A stretch of 64,000 nt of DNA from contig JAETXT010000010.1 of assembly GCA_019188255.1 (NCBI GenBank), positions 1,240,001 through 1,304,000 on the forward strand, in the 5' to 3' direction. The notes below the pieces were generated by a model. The model was given only the letters and a program-made list of their open reading frames with translations. It had not been told where the DNA came from and did no database searches. Made by a program: the position numbers and the translations under genes. The DNA is from Verticillium longisporum (taxonomy: Eukaryota; Ascomycota; Sordariomycetes; Glomerellales; Plectosphaerellaceae). Positions 1-10,136 of the stretch are shown piece after piece; the stretch's first letter is position 1; the number at the start of each line of letters is the position of its first letter.

Positions 1-255
1 AGCATCGGAGAAAGGTGTGGCTCAGAAGGTTTATGCCTTCCAAACTTCGATCTTCAGGGTTCCTAGTACCATTTTCCAAGTCAATAAATAGAGAGTAATG
101 TGCACTGCATGTCTTCTCTGCACTCTTGGGACCTTCCCGTGTCTCATCACCAGCACCAGTATCGCGGGATTTCACTGCTGTGCAAAACGTCTTCTGGACC
201 TTTGCTCCGTGGCGTCAATCTGTGCACTCTACACCGTTTCATTCACGTATAAGTC

Positions 256-1288
256 ATGACGAATGGGTCGAATGTATGTCAATTGACCATGACCATCTTG
301 TCCCAAATTAACTTAACATGAATAGGCCAAACGCAAAAAGAAGCAGCCGGCCAGGTACACCCCAGAAGAAGCCGACCCAGTGCAAGACGGCGACTTCTAC
401 CCCCTCTTCCAGAACCAGCTTCCCGTTCCCCTCCAATATCCCCGGCGCCAGCACCCCGGCAACGCCCCCGAGACGCCTGCCCTCGACCCCGTGGCACCCC
501 CGTTCAGCCCCAGCAGCGCGACCCCCGCGACTTCGTCAGCTACACCAAGCTCAGCATCCGAGGTCGGAGTCACGCCCGACACCCTCGCGACCCCGAGCAC
601 AGCATCCAGAGACAAAGACGGCGGTCTCACGACCGCGGATGCCGCCGCGGCAAGACCGGTCATCGTCTCTTCATCGATGTACATCGACCCGCCATGTTTC
701 GTCCCCCATCTCGCTCGCGACAAGGCTCGATCACCGCGCCGCCTTGGCGTTGGTGCCAGTGAAGGAGCTTCTGGTGGAGATTTCCCTCCTCGCAGCATGA
801 CAGCATCCCCCGTTCCGTCTTTAGGTTTCTGCTCCTCGAAAATCTGCACAGTCGCAAACTGTGCTTCGCTTCACAGACCTGAGCAGCTTGCTTCACGCAC
901 TCCGAGCGCCGAAAGTCGTACAGCATCAGTAGATTCAGACGACAAGGACGAAACCGAGGAAGAGAACCCCCCTCCTCGGCGCCTCTATTCAGGTGTCCAT
1001 GCAGAGGAGAGAAATGACGGGCCCCTGCAAGAATGTGACTTAACTTGTGTGTGCAGACGCGAGGGCAGTCTCGGCCATATCGACAATGACGAGAAGTCCG
1101 AGGAAGCGGGGGAAGCAAAGGAACGGCATGGAATTCTTGTCGCGCCTGTTCAGCGCAGGGGATCGAGTGTGTCTTTGTCTTCCAAGCCCGTAACACTGGA
1201 GGGCCGCTATAGTGCTGTCAGGGATATGGAAGATCCGTTCAACGAATTGTTTGATGCCGCGGCTGGGCCAGGGTCTCGGCCTCGCTAA
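256..1288 (+). CDS. Ser/Pro-rich hypothetical protein, two exons
   Basis: Proposed model is exons 256-273 and 326-1288, giving 326 residues; the function is not recognised. A short first exon starts at ATG 256 and is followed by a good donor (GTATGT at 274) and an acceptor (TTAAC branch, AATAG ending at 325). The join keeps phase 0 and opens a frame that begins with a basic stretch (KRKKKQP) and runs to a stop at 1286-1288. The N-terminal third is rich in Pro, Ser, Thr and Ala, the middle holds an acidic patch (DDKDETEEE), and the C-terminal part has RRGSSVSLSS, which resembles a phosphorylation site. No signal peptide or membrane segment is visible, so it is probably a disordered intracellular protein. 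A further in-frame intron around 990-1060 cannot be excluded. The gene converges on the MFS gene downstream. The frame itself is fairly convincing; the exact ends are less so. Confidence 0.5.
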
Positions 1289-1581
1289 CGCCGTTCGGCT
1301 GCGGAAGATGGGGGAGATATCAAGCCTGATGACCACATGTGGGGACTATATAAGATCGGACGAAATATAACAGTCATAGCCGTACGATATTGAGATGAAC
1401 AGCTGGTACAACTGATAGAGAGCTGCAGTCTGGACTTTAGTAATCGCAAAAGCAAGCTATGATTATTCAACCTTGGTAGTACCAAACCGACAGAAAAGGC
1501 CGCTACAAGCAAGGCTGGGTCTAGAGAGACAGAAAGAAGGCTGAAAGTGGGTATCATCAGATGCAAACCGTCAAAATCAAC

Positions 1582-3459
1582 TCATGCAGTGGACCCTCCT
1601 TCCTTCACCTTCTCCGCGTTCAACTTTTCCCACCGACTCAGCAAGCTCGTCAGCAAAGCAAGCCCTGTGGCTCCAATAGCGATCGCAATGGCGACTTTGA
1701 TGCCAGCCATGTACGCATCCAAGATGCCGGGGATCTCATCAGCGGAGAAGACCCGTCGAATATCTGTGGCGCCAGTTGCCACAACAGTTGCAGGATCGAC
1801 GTTGGGTGCCGTGTTTGGCAGAGACCGCAGCATCGTGTTGACAAAGGCGCATTGTCCAGCGGAAACAAATGACGAACCCCCGAGGTTCATAAAGACTAGC
1901 TCGTTAGTCATTGTAGCCGCAAAAGACCTTAAGGACAACTTACAAAGAACCATGGCTGTCACGGTCGAGACGTCGGTAGGGTCGGCATAGCTTTGGGCAA
2001 CGATAATGGGGACCTGGTAGGCGATACCCCAGCCAACGCCGCCAAACAGCTGGTACCCAATCCACTTGCCCGTGTCTGTGTCCGTCTCAAAGGTGTACAG
2101 AAGACCAGAGGCGATGACAGTGATAGCGGCGCCAACTACCTTGAGTGGGGTAGCGATGCCTGTGCGCGTTATGAAGAAGCCGGAAATGATCATGGAGATG
2201 GTGACTCCGATAATCAACGGCAGGTTCCTGACACCCGACATAGTTGGGGTCACACCATTGACGCTCTGGAAATAAATGGGCAGGTAGTAGATGATGAGGA
2301 AGTACGATCCGGAGAAGAAGAAGGTGTAGGCACAGCTGACACCGACTGGGCGAACCTTCAACAGGCGGGGTACGAGCATGGCGCGCTCGCCTTGGAAGTA
2401 TTCCCACGCGGCGAATGCCACATACAGAAGAACAAACCCTACGAGCAGACCAATGACCGTGCTGCTATTCCAAGCCTCGGTCTGTCCGGCATACTGCAGA
2501 CACAGGATGTAGCAGATGATGGCGGCCATGACAAGAGCTACACCAATGGGGTCCATCTGGAGCAGCTTTTCACGCCAGGTAGCTTCGACGGGCTTAGCAG
2601 CGGCGGGGGCGTGAAAGAAGAACACAATGATAAGAACCGAGACCGCGCCTATAGGGAGATTCATGTAGAAACACCAGCGCCAGGTCGCGTGATCGGAGAA
2701 CAGGCCACCGAGAAGAGGCCCAAGCACGGAAGCCACACCGTAAGACACGCCGACGAAGCCGGTGTACAAGGCGCGCTTCGCTGGCGGCGCGGCAAACGCG
2801 ATGATGGTGTAGGCGCCGGTACCGAGACCAGCGGCGCCGAGGCCGGCTATGGCGCGGCCAATGATGAGGGCGGTCGAGGTGGGAGCGGCACCACAAACGA
2901 GGCTGCCAAGCTCAAAGACGAAGACAGCAGCGAGGAATGTCCACTTGAGAGAGAAGTACTTGTAGGCTTTGCCCCACGAGGACTGGAAACCGCCGTTGGC
3001 CATGAAGAAGGCGGCACCGTACCAAGAGACATCTTCAATGCCGCCAAATTCGTCTGTGATCTTGGGGATGGCGGTAGCGACGATGGTCTAGAGGATCAGC
3101 TTTTTGGAATTGGCAGCGATAGATACGAAAATGCCTACCATATCGAGAGAGGCAAGAAAAATGGCGAGAATGAGGGCCACGACTATGAAGACGAGGTTGA
3201 TGCCAGATGGATACTCGTCCGAGTCTGGGGTTGTATCAGCCATTGGCGGCTCAACGATGCCGTCGGGCTTTGTGTCGAGTTCTGTCGAGCGACGAGGTGC
3301 GAAGCTGGTATCCTTCTCCTGATGCATTTCGAGTGACCTCTTGTTCAGGATATTGGAAGAAACGGAAGGTGTCTGTGAATGCACCACGGTTGGCGCTGCT
3401 GATTTGTCAAAGCCGTCAGGATCGTCAACGAGGCGCTGAGTGTGATCTGGAGCGTCCAT
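1582..3459 (-). CDS. MFS drug/metabolite exporter, 14-TM DHA2 family
   Basis: Major facilitator of the 14-transmembrane drug:H+ antiporter type, probably a plasma-membrane exporter of toxic or secondary metabolites. The model has three exons: 3459-3139, 3087-1944 and 1895-1582 (592 residues). The first intron (3088-3138) is placed by the family motif at the end of TM1, LDM|TIVATAIP. The second (1896-1943, donor GTAAGT, branch ACTAAC, acceptor CTAG) is 48 nt long and stays open in frame; removing it restores MVLFFMNLGG before SSFVSAGQ, as in relatives. Motif C of the antiporter group is visible as GVSYGVASVLGPLLGG, followed by the DHATWRWCFYMNLPIG segment. The N-terminal 80 residues are hydrophilic and cytosolic. 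Its length matches the family. The substrate cannot be told from sequence, and no biosynthetic genes lie next to it. Confidence 0.93.
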
Positions 3460-5866
3460 GTTGCGTGCGGGACGCTTGTGCGAGTTGTTGCTGTTGGAAA
3501 GTGTTGGAAGCTTCTTGTAGGAGGCACATTGTAATCAGAGGAATCTGGTTTCTTAAGTACAAGACGATATCTAATTCTACTTCAAAGGCAGGAGCATCAA
3601 AACAACACGCAATGACACTGCAAGGTGCCTGCCGTATGGTTGTTCTCAAGGAGGGTTTGGTTGAACGTAGACATTGTGAGGCGCTAACCCGGATATGGCC
3701 AGGCCAAGCCGTCTTGGCTGAGTTTTGGAAGGGTTGATTGGCTGCATCCGACTGTGTCTTCGATGAGCCATCATGACGGCTCCACAAAGCATGAGCCACC
3801 CGAGCCACCGCAGCACGGACGGGTGATCGAGTCTTCCTCACTTGACGCTCAACTGTCGACTCATCGACTCACCCAACATCACCAGCTCCTCATCGCGAGA
3901 TGCACATTCCCATGTTCGAGAACGAGGAGACGCACGACCCCGGCGAGGAATGATGCATTCAAAGCGACCAACGTGATGAATATACGTAGAATCAAAACGA
4001 TATCCATTCAGTATTTGCGCTTCGATCTTTCATAGCCCTACCTACGACAATAGCACAAGCGACCGAGTCTAGTGGCCACTCTCGTTTGAGGCTCGGGTGG
4101 TGCCATTCACCTGGGAGCTGTTCCGTAGCTGTCTGTAGCTGTCATCAACCCCCGCGTTGGCACAATTTTGAGTGAAGGTTGGCCCACTTACCGTCGACGC
4201 ATCAATCGTACGATATTCGCATGGTCCATTTCCCTTCACGGACATGACAACCCAGTTGATTGGACAGCACCTGCTGGTACCATCTCTTAGTTGGCTGATC
4301 TCCAGGTCCCTGACAGCATTGTCCCAGATGTTGAATATCTCCTCTTGTTGGAAAACATAGGCATAAGGTTGGACCTGCTTCATGTGTTGTAGAGCTTCGC
4401 GTCGCTGTCACGACGGGCCCGCACAGGCCATCAAGGAGAAGAAACAAGCTAGTCGTGTGCTGTTCACAGTACGAAAACCGAGACAGATCTGCCCTCCGGT
4501 CATCGGCGAGGCTGTCCCCGCTGGCATGGTTGGATTCAGTATGAGCAATGATATGCCCGAGGAAGGGGACGGACGTTGCGTTCGGTACAAAAGACGCGGC
4601 GGGTCTAGTCGGCAGACTTTTCCAAGGTACAGGCGAGCCTCGCAGTCAAATGCCGAGGATAGGCGGTGGGCAGTCTTTCTCAACATGGGTCCGTAGACTG
4701 CTTGGCCACGCTGTGAGAAGAAGGAACACTTTGGTTCAATCATCCTTAGGACGCATCACAATGTCGGTCAGGTCAGCTTACAACGAGGCACAGACAAGCA
4801 CTTGGCTGTGCTTGGCCTGTTCGACAGCCGTGTCGATGCTCGAAATATCTGTCCGAGGGGGCCGTCGTCTTGCGTAACGTGCGCGCGCGCGCCGCAAAGG
4901 CAAAGCATACGATCTTGGAATCGATGGGCTCGTGTGGAACATCCCCACCGTTGACCGTTTTTCTCGCTCGGTCTTCTTATCAGCGCGAGGAAAGGTACGT
5001 GTAGGTGTGCCTTGTTAGCTTGGCCTGCAAGGCCTGTTAGCTTGCCTAGTGGTGTGGTGGGACGCCGATGATGGCGGTCTTGTTTCGGCACAGATGTAGC
5101 GAGATCTGGGACGAGTGCCTCGACCAGTATTACTGTAAGTGCCTCGACATGTGAGTCAATGAACCTTCTCTTGCCAGGCCTCACCCCAGGGCGAGTCAGC
5201 AGAGGGTTTTTTTTATGAGGCAGGGAAAGAGGGGTTGCGCCTTGCTCTTTGCAAAAGTCTGATTGATGCTTTCCATTGACGGAGGAGGGCAAGTGCGCGG
5301 GGGTGGCAGCCAAACAGTGCAAGTACAGGTGGGGAAAAAGAGGCATCAGAAGCAAGAGCGCTGGAGCTGGTGGTCATGGCGTTTGCTCACAGAATCGAGT
5401 GCCGGAAATATCGTCCCCTGCACTGCCCCTCCACTACTGGTAGATACCATCTTGGTGGCACGCCAATTTCGCGTGCCAGCTGTTAAGGTTGACCTCTTGT
5501 GGCCGGCAATGAATCACGTACCGGGGGGGCGACGACAGGGCAAGACAAGACAAGAGCTATCCTGACGCTGTGACGTGGGTGAAGCCAGCCGCGTCTCAAC
5601 AAATCACGACAGCTCCTCCTCCACCCGTAGCTGCTGCCGACGCCAACGCCGACGCAAGACGCAAAGACGCAAGACGCAAGCGCAAGACGCAAAAAAGCTC
5701 AATCGCTCACTCGCCCAGCTCAACTCGCACAGCTTCTTCTCTCCCACTTCGCGCCGCCCTCAATTGGCTATCGGTCGGTCCTTCCTGCGCGATTTCCCCC
5801 TTGGCACGTCACTTGGTTGTACCCCCATATCACCCACCCTAAAACGTCCCTTCCCACCACACCATC
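3460..5866. other. Intergenic region between MFS exporter and carbonic anhydrase
   Basis: About 2.4 kb without a convincing intact gene. It holds the promoter of the MFS gene at the left and that of the carbonic anhydrase at the right. The right part (5570-5866) is rich in C and A, with a short repeat of CAAGACGC-like units at 5650-5690, as expected of a transcribed 5' leader. The middle (4069-4743) may hold a gene relic, described separately. Confidence 0.6.
4069..4743 (-). pseudogene. Possible relic of a small Cys-containing protein
   Basis: On the minus strand one reading frame runs from about 4743 to 4069 with a single internal stop (TGA at about 4410-4408). The upstream half ends in a hydrophobic, signal-like segment (ACFFSLMACAGPS). 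The downstream half (104 codons from 4383) reads like a real protein, with aromatic and acidic content and four cysteines, including a CC pair and GPCEYRTIDASTVSGPTF. I do not recognise the family. It could be a small secreted protein broken by a nonsense codon, a gene with an unseen intron across the stop, or a chance frame. The evidence is weak because it rests only on amino-acid composition. Confidence 0.2.
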
Positions 5867-6820
5867 ATGTTTAAAGCAGGAACGACCCCCTGCTCCCTGC
5901 GACATCTCACAGCTCGCCTGCTCCTCCAACCTTCATCATCTTTGTCTGCTTCTGGCCCATCCCCCCTTCTTTCAGCATCGACGGCTGTGACCCTGCCCCA
6001 GCGTGCCACCCTCCCTCGCTTCTGCAGCTCCCACTCCAACTCCAACTCCAAGCAAGACGACCCACCAGCGACCAGCAACAGCAACAGCAACAATACCACA
6101 CCCTCCTCCAAACCTAACACGTATTTTTCCTACACCGACACGCAGCCGCCCAAAATGGCCGAGCAGGACATCACCAAGTATCTCACCCAGACTCATGACC
6201 GCCTCTTTGAGCACAACAAGGTCTGGGCCGCCGAGCAGGCCAAGAAGGACCCCGAGTTCTTCACCAAGCTCTCCGCCGGCCAGACGCCCGAATACCTCTG
6301 GATCGGCTGTGCCGACTCGCGCATCCCCGCCGAGCAGATCACGGGCCTGCAGCCCGGCGAGGCCTTCATCCACCGCAACATTGCCAACCTCGTCTGCAAC
6401 ATTGACCTCAACGTCATGAGCGTCATCAACTACGCCGTCCGCCACCTGCATGTCAAGCACATTATCGTCTGTGGCCACTACGGCTGCGGCGGCGTCAAGG
6501 CCGCCATGACCCCCAAGGACCTCGGCATCCTGAACCCCTGGCTGCGGAACATCCGCGACGTCTACCGCCTGCATGAGAATGAGCTCGACCAGATCAAGGA
6601 CGAGTCCAAGCGCTACGACCGCCTCGTCGAGCTCAACGTTGTCGAGCAGTGCCGCAACGTCATCAAGAGCGCTGCCGTCCAGCAGTCCTACAAGGAGAAC
6701 AAATACCCCATCGTCCACGGCTGGGTCTTTGGCTTCCAGGACGGCCTGCTGCACGACCTCAAGATTGACTTTGAGTCGGTGCTCAACGACATTCAGAAGA
6801 TCTACAACCTCAACGAATAA
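5867..6820 (+). CDS. NCE103: Beta-class carbonic anhydrase with possible mitochondrial presequence
   Basis: Interconverts CO2 and bicarbonate, supplying bicarbonate for carboxylation reactions and CO2 sensing. The single exon encodes 317 residues. The zinc ligands of the beta class are present: C148 in CADSR, D150 with R152 as the usual dyad, H204 and C207 in CGHYGCGG. The catalytic domain runs from about residue 100 to the end and is complete. The first 96 residues are rich in Ser, Arg, Leu and Asn with almost no acid in the first 60, which suits a mitochondrial presequence. A second in-frame ATG at 6155 (MAEQDITKYL) has a good context and sits exactly at the start of the conserved part, so one gene could give a mitochondrial and a cytosolic form. 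No frameshift is seen. The next gene lies 1.1 kb downstream on the same strand. Confidence 0.95.
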   Translation: MFKAGTTPCSLRHLTARLLLQPSSSLSASGPSPLLSASTAVTLPQRATLPRFCSSHSNSNSKQDDPPATSNSNSNNTTPSSKPNTYFSYTDTQPPKMAEQDITKYLTQTHDRLFEHNKVWAAEQAKKDPEFFTKLSAGQTPEYLWIGCADSRIPAEQITGLQPGEAFIHRNIANLVCNIDLNVMSVINYAVRHLHVKHIIVCGHYGCGGVKAAMTPKDLGILNPWLRNIRDVYRLHENELDQIKDESKRYDRLVELNVVEQCRNVIKSAAVQQSYKENKYPIVHGWVFGFQDGLLHDLKIDFESVLNDIQKIYNLNE

Positions 6821-7940
6821 TCGGTGTCTCGTGAGCCAGATGGGGCGTTTTGTAGCGATTGATTGGTGACGAGACGGATCGGCAAATGGAGACATGTAGC
6901 TTGTGAGCTTGGCCGGCGTTGTATTGGGGCGGGCACGCCTGGCTTGAGGGCCGTGGTTTAGGTGAGGTCAGGCGAAGACGTGGTGATTTGGCGTTTGGTG
7001 TGGTCACTGATTAACAGGATGAAGAGTTTTTTTAATTTTGGGTGAGCAAGGGTTGGGTGATCCGGGTGTGGTCGAGTACATCTCGACCTGTGTTCAGTTG
7101 ACATGGCGGGGAAAAGCCGCTGCGATAGGTTTTCAATTCATCACGTATTCTCCATCACCCCGCTCGACTTGCATCGACGGCGATCAACAAAACAGATGAA
7201 CGACGACGACTCATGACTTGGCACCCATTCAGGATTCAGGCCAATGAGTTCGACCTCAATTATATCCGTCCATGAACAATCCGATAGGGCCGTATCGCCA
7301 ATTCGATCTGCAGTCGACGCACCCCTCAGGACCCGCACGCACCATCGGTCGTGGTTGATAACATCCATGTTCGACTGTGCTCACCTGATGTCGATTTCTC
7401 CAAATACTGTCCGAACATCGTCGCAGCACCGGCCGCGGGCCGCGCGAATGCTGATGTCATTTCTTTCCAGCCTCTAGATTGACCTCGCCGTACGACGGAG
7501 GGTGTTCCCCTCAATCCGAGTGCGACCTTCTCAAAAGGTCTTCCAAGGCCACCAACACACAATGCTCACCAGTAGCGTTGGGGCCGCTAGATCCCTATCC
7601 AGCAGGTGGCATGCGATCAACGGCTATCGGGTGGGTTAGCAGCATGGGGCCCTCTCCGCCGCCGATCCTCCGACGCTGGGTCGACGACAGACATCCACGA
7701 CGTACCCGCGAGTCCATGCAGCAACGCAGCGTCCGCACATCGAGAGAGGGGTGGTTACCCCGTGGACTGCTGCGCTGTGTTCCACCAAGACGGCAGGTCG
7801 ATAGCTCACGCAATGTGTATAAGTGCTCGTCACGGCCGGCTGGCTCGCCGCATTTTACGCCACCATCAGAGCCTCCTCCATCTTCAGTTGTCGACTTCAC
7901 CTAGCCAGCCTGGTTGAGGGTCGTTGCTCCCGTCATCAGC
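6821..7940. other. Intergenic region before the M6 protease
   Basis: About 1.1 kb holding the 3' untranslated region of the carbonic anhydrase (a T-rich stretch with TTTTTTTAATTTT near 7028) and the promoter and leader of the protease gene. No open frame here looks coding. The frame running in from 7823 is an accidental upstream extension of the protease frame. Confidence 0.6.
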
Positions 7941-9916
7941 ATGAAGACTACCGCCTTCACACGCCGCTCGGTACTCCCAGCCGTCTTGGCCCTGGCGCTG
8001 CGGGCTTCTGCCGTGCCATGCACTCCCCTGGCGACCCCTTCGCCGTCATTGATCCCCAGAATTGGGTCAACCCCGATGATATGGTCTGGGAGGACTTTAC
8101 GCCGCCGCCGGGGACGAATTGGTCGGATCCGAGTCAGAAGGGCTCGATCCGCAACTTCAACATTGCCCTCGTTCCTGTCGACTACCGAGACCTGCCCTTC
8201 ATCATCACGCAGCCAGAGCGGTCCACCATTTTCGGCAACCCACAACCCGCCGCCGCCAGCTATGCACGCAAGGATGTCCCTGCGTTTTACCGCGACCTCC
8301 TCAACAAGCCCACCGACTTGAACAACCGTCACACCCTTCATGAGTACTGGATGGAGGACTCGGGCGGTCGGTTTGGTGTGGATCTGACCGTCTTTGGAGC
8401 GTACGAGCTACCCGCTCTGAGCTACCAGTACGGCATCGATGACCGCTTTAACCTAGGAGAGTGTCCTGCTGGGCCTCCTTGCAACCTCAATATTCGCACT
8501 GACGCGCTGAACGCCTGGCGCAACGATGTCGGTAACGAGACGGTCGACAGCTACGACCTGGTCTTTATCCTATCGGCCGGCCAGGATGAGTCTTCGACGT
8601 GGCAGGAATTTGGCCCCATGCGCTGGGAGTCACCCGAAGATGTTCCTCCCGAGTTCGGACCTCCTGTTGATAACGCAACATCCAACGCCGCCCGCACACG
8701 CTACGTGCCCTGGACCTCCTGGGCGGCAGCAGCTACGCTCTGGCCCAACGCCGGTGGCGGCTCATCGACACAGGGCGAGTCCTCCGGCATGGGCGTCTAT
8801 GCCCACGAGCTCTCCCACCTTCTGATTATCGCTGACAACTACAACAATCCCTACTCTGACCCGCCGCAACGCGCCTACACGGGGCCCTGGTCCATGATGT
8901 CGCGCGGCTCCTTCAACGGGCCCGGTGGTCCTCACACACGCTGGCAGGTGCCCGCCCTGCAAGGCGCGGCCCTCGGCTCGCTGCACACGGTTCGTGACAA
9001 GCTCCAGCTCGGCCTCACCGATGAGAACGAGGTGCGCATCCTGTCGCGTGCCGACCTCATCGCATCCGGCGGCTTCCTCGTCGCCGATATTACCGCCCGC
9101 TCCGTCAACCCTGGCCCCGGCGAGCTCATCGGTCCGCGCATCTCCCTCGGTGCGGACGGCGGCGACCGCACGCCTGCCTGCAACGCGACAGCAACGCCGT
9201 TCTGCGACGGCGGGCCATACGACCACTACGAAGTCGAGGTTGTCGACCGCATGGGCGCCGACTCGTTCCAGTCGGACGCGGGCGTCATGTTCTCCAAGAC
9301 CAAGACGCGCGACCGCCTGCCGTTCCAGTGGACCATTGACGCCAACCCGCAAGACATTCGGCTTGTCGACTTTGTTCGCCCCGACGGCACTCCGCAGTAC
9401 GTCACGATCGGCGACTACCGCCAGCTTGCGGATGCGCTGTTCCACGCGGGCACGCGCTCCGGCAGCAAGGCCGAGCACGTCGACGCCGCCAACGGGCTCC
9501 ACTTTTACGTCGTCGACAAGATGCGCAGCGAGGCGGGCGTGCTGTCGTACACTGTGGCCGTCCGGGCGACTTGGGCTGCCGATGCGGGGCGCCGCAGCGT
9601 CGAGGTCGGCAGGGGGCTCGTGACGGACCTCCGGCACAACAAGCCGACGGAGAAGGGCGTCACGTGCTCGTTTGAGGTGACGAACACGGGCGAGGGCGCT
9701 GATCTTTTCCGTCTCGAGGCGCCGGTCGAGGGTCAGGGGTGGAGGGTGGCTGTGCCGAACGAGCTGCTCGTCGTGGAGGAGGGCAAGGTGAGCATTGCCA
9801 AGGTGGCCGTCGGCGCCGTCGCTGACGCGGCGGGCGAGGGCGTTGTGACGCTGAAGGTGACTTCGGAGAGGGGCGATGCCGAGGCTGCGGGCGAGTGTCG
9901 GATGACGAGGGCGTGA
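7941..9916 (+). CDS. M6-like secreted metalloprotease, frame broken near 8016
   Basis: Zinc metalloprotease related to the M6 (immune inhibitor A-like) family, presumably secreted to degrade extracellular protein. The ATG at 7941 opens a typical signal peptide (basic MKTTAFTRRS, hydrophobic LPAVLALALRASA) in one frame. The conserved mature protein, starting around DPFAVIDPQNWV, lies in another frame from about 8018. Adding one base between 8013 and 8020 joins them into about 658 residues. The catalytic motif HELSH sits near residue 289 of that joined protein, followed by the N/D-rich metal-binding region and a Met-containing turn (WSMMSRGSF). The C-terminal 150 residues form a beta-rich domain. 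No acceptable intron can explain the shift. It is either a one-base assembly error or a recent loss of the secreted form. A start at 7823 or 8018 would lack a credible signal peptide. Confidence 0.85.
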
Positions 9917-10136
9917 TGGGAGGATGATTGTTTCCACGAGAAGCTGGATGACGAGAAGAAATTTCACATGAGAAGGTACATTATTTCTTCTCTCTATTGG
10001 GTATCTTTTGTTTTTGCCATCCAAACCGGCCTTCTATCCACACCGTGACCAGTAAAAAATTCCCGTCTCGACTCGGGGGCGTGCGTTGTACCCGTGTCCC
10101 CCGAGATGCCGTATCCCCCAGACCCTTTCGCGTCAG

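Noticed and set aside
5972..6895. 307-codon frame antisense to the carbonic anhydrase
   Set aside because: Mirror of a strongly codon-biased gene; composition dominated by Val, Ala, Gly and Asp.
7823..8017. Upstream extension of the M6 protease frame to 7823 (697-codon frame)
   Set aside because: The added 65 codons look like random translation; the proper signal peptide is in another frame from ATG 7941.
8762..10024. 420-codon minus-strand frame opposite the M6 protease
   Set aside because: It is the antisense shadow of a G/C-rich gene; no motifs and an implausible Arg/Val/Ala composition.
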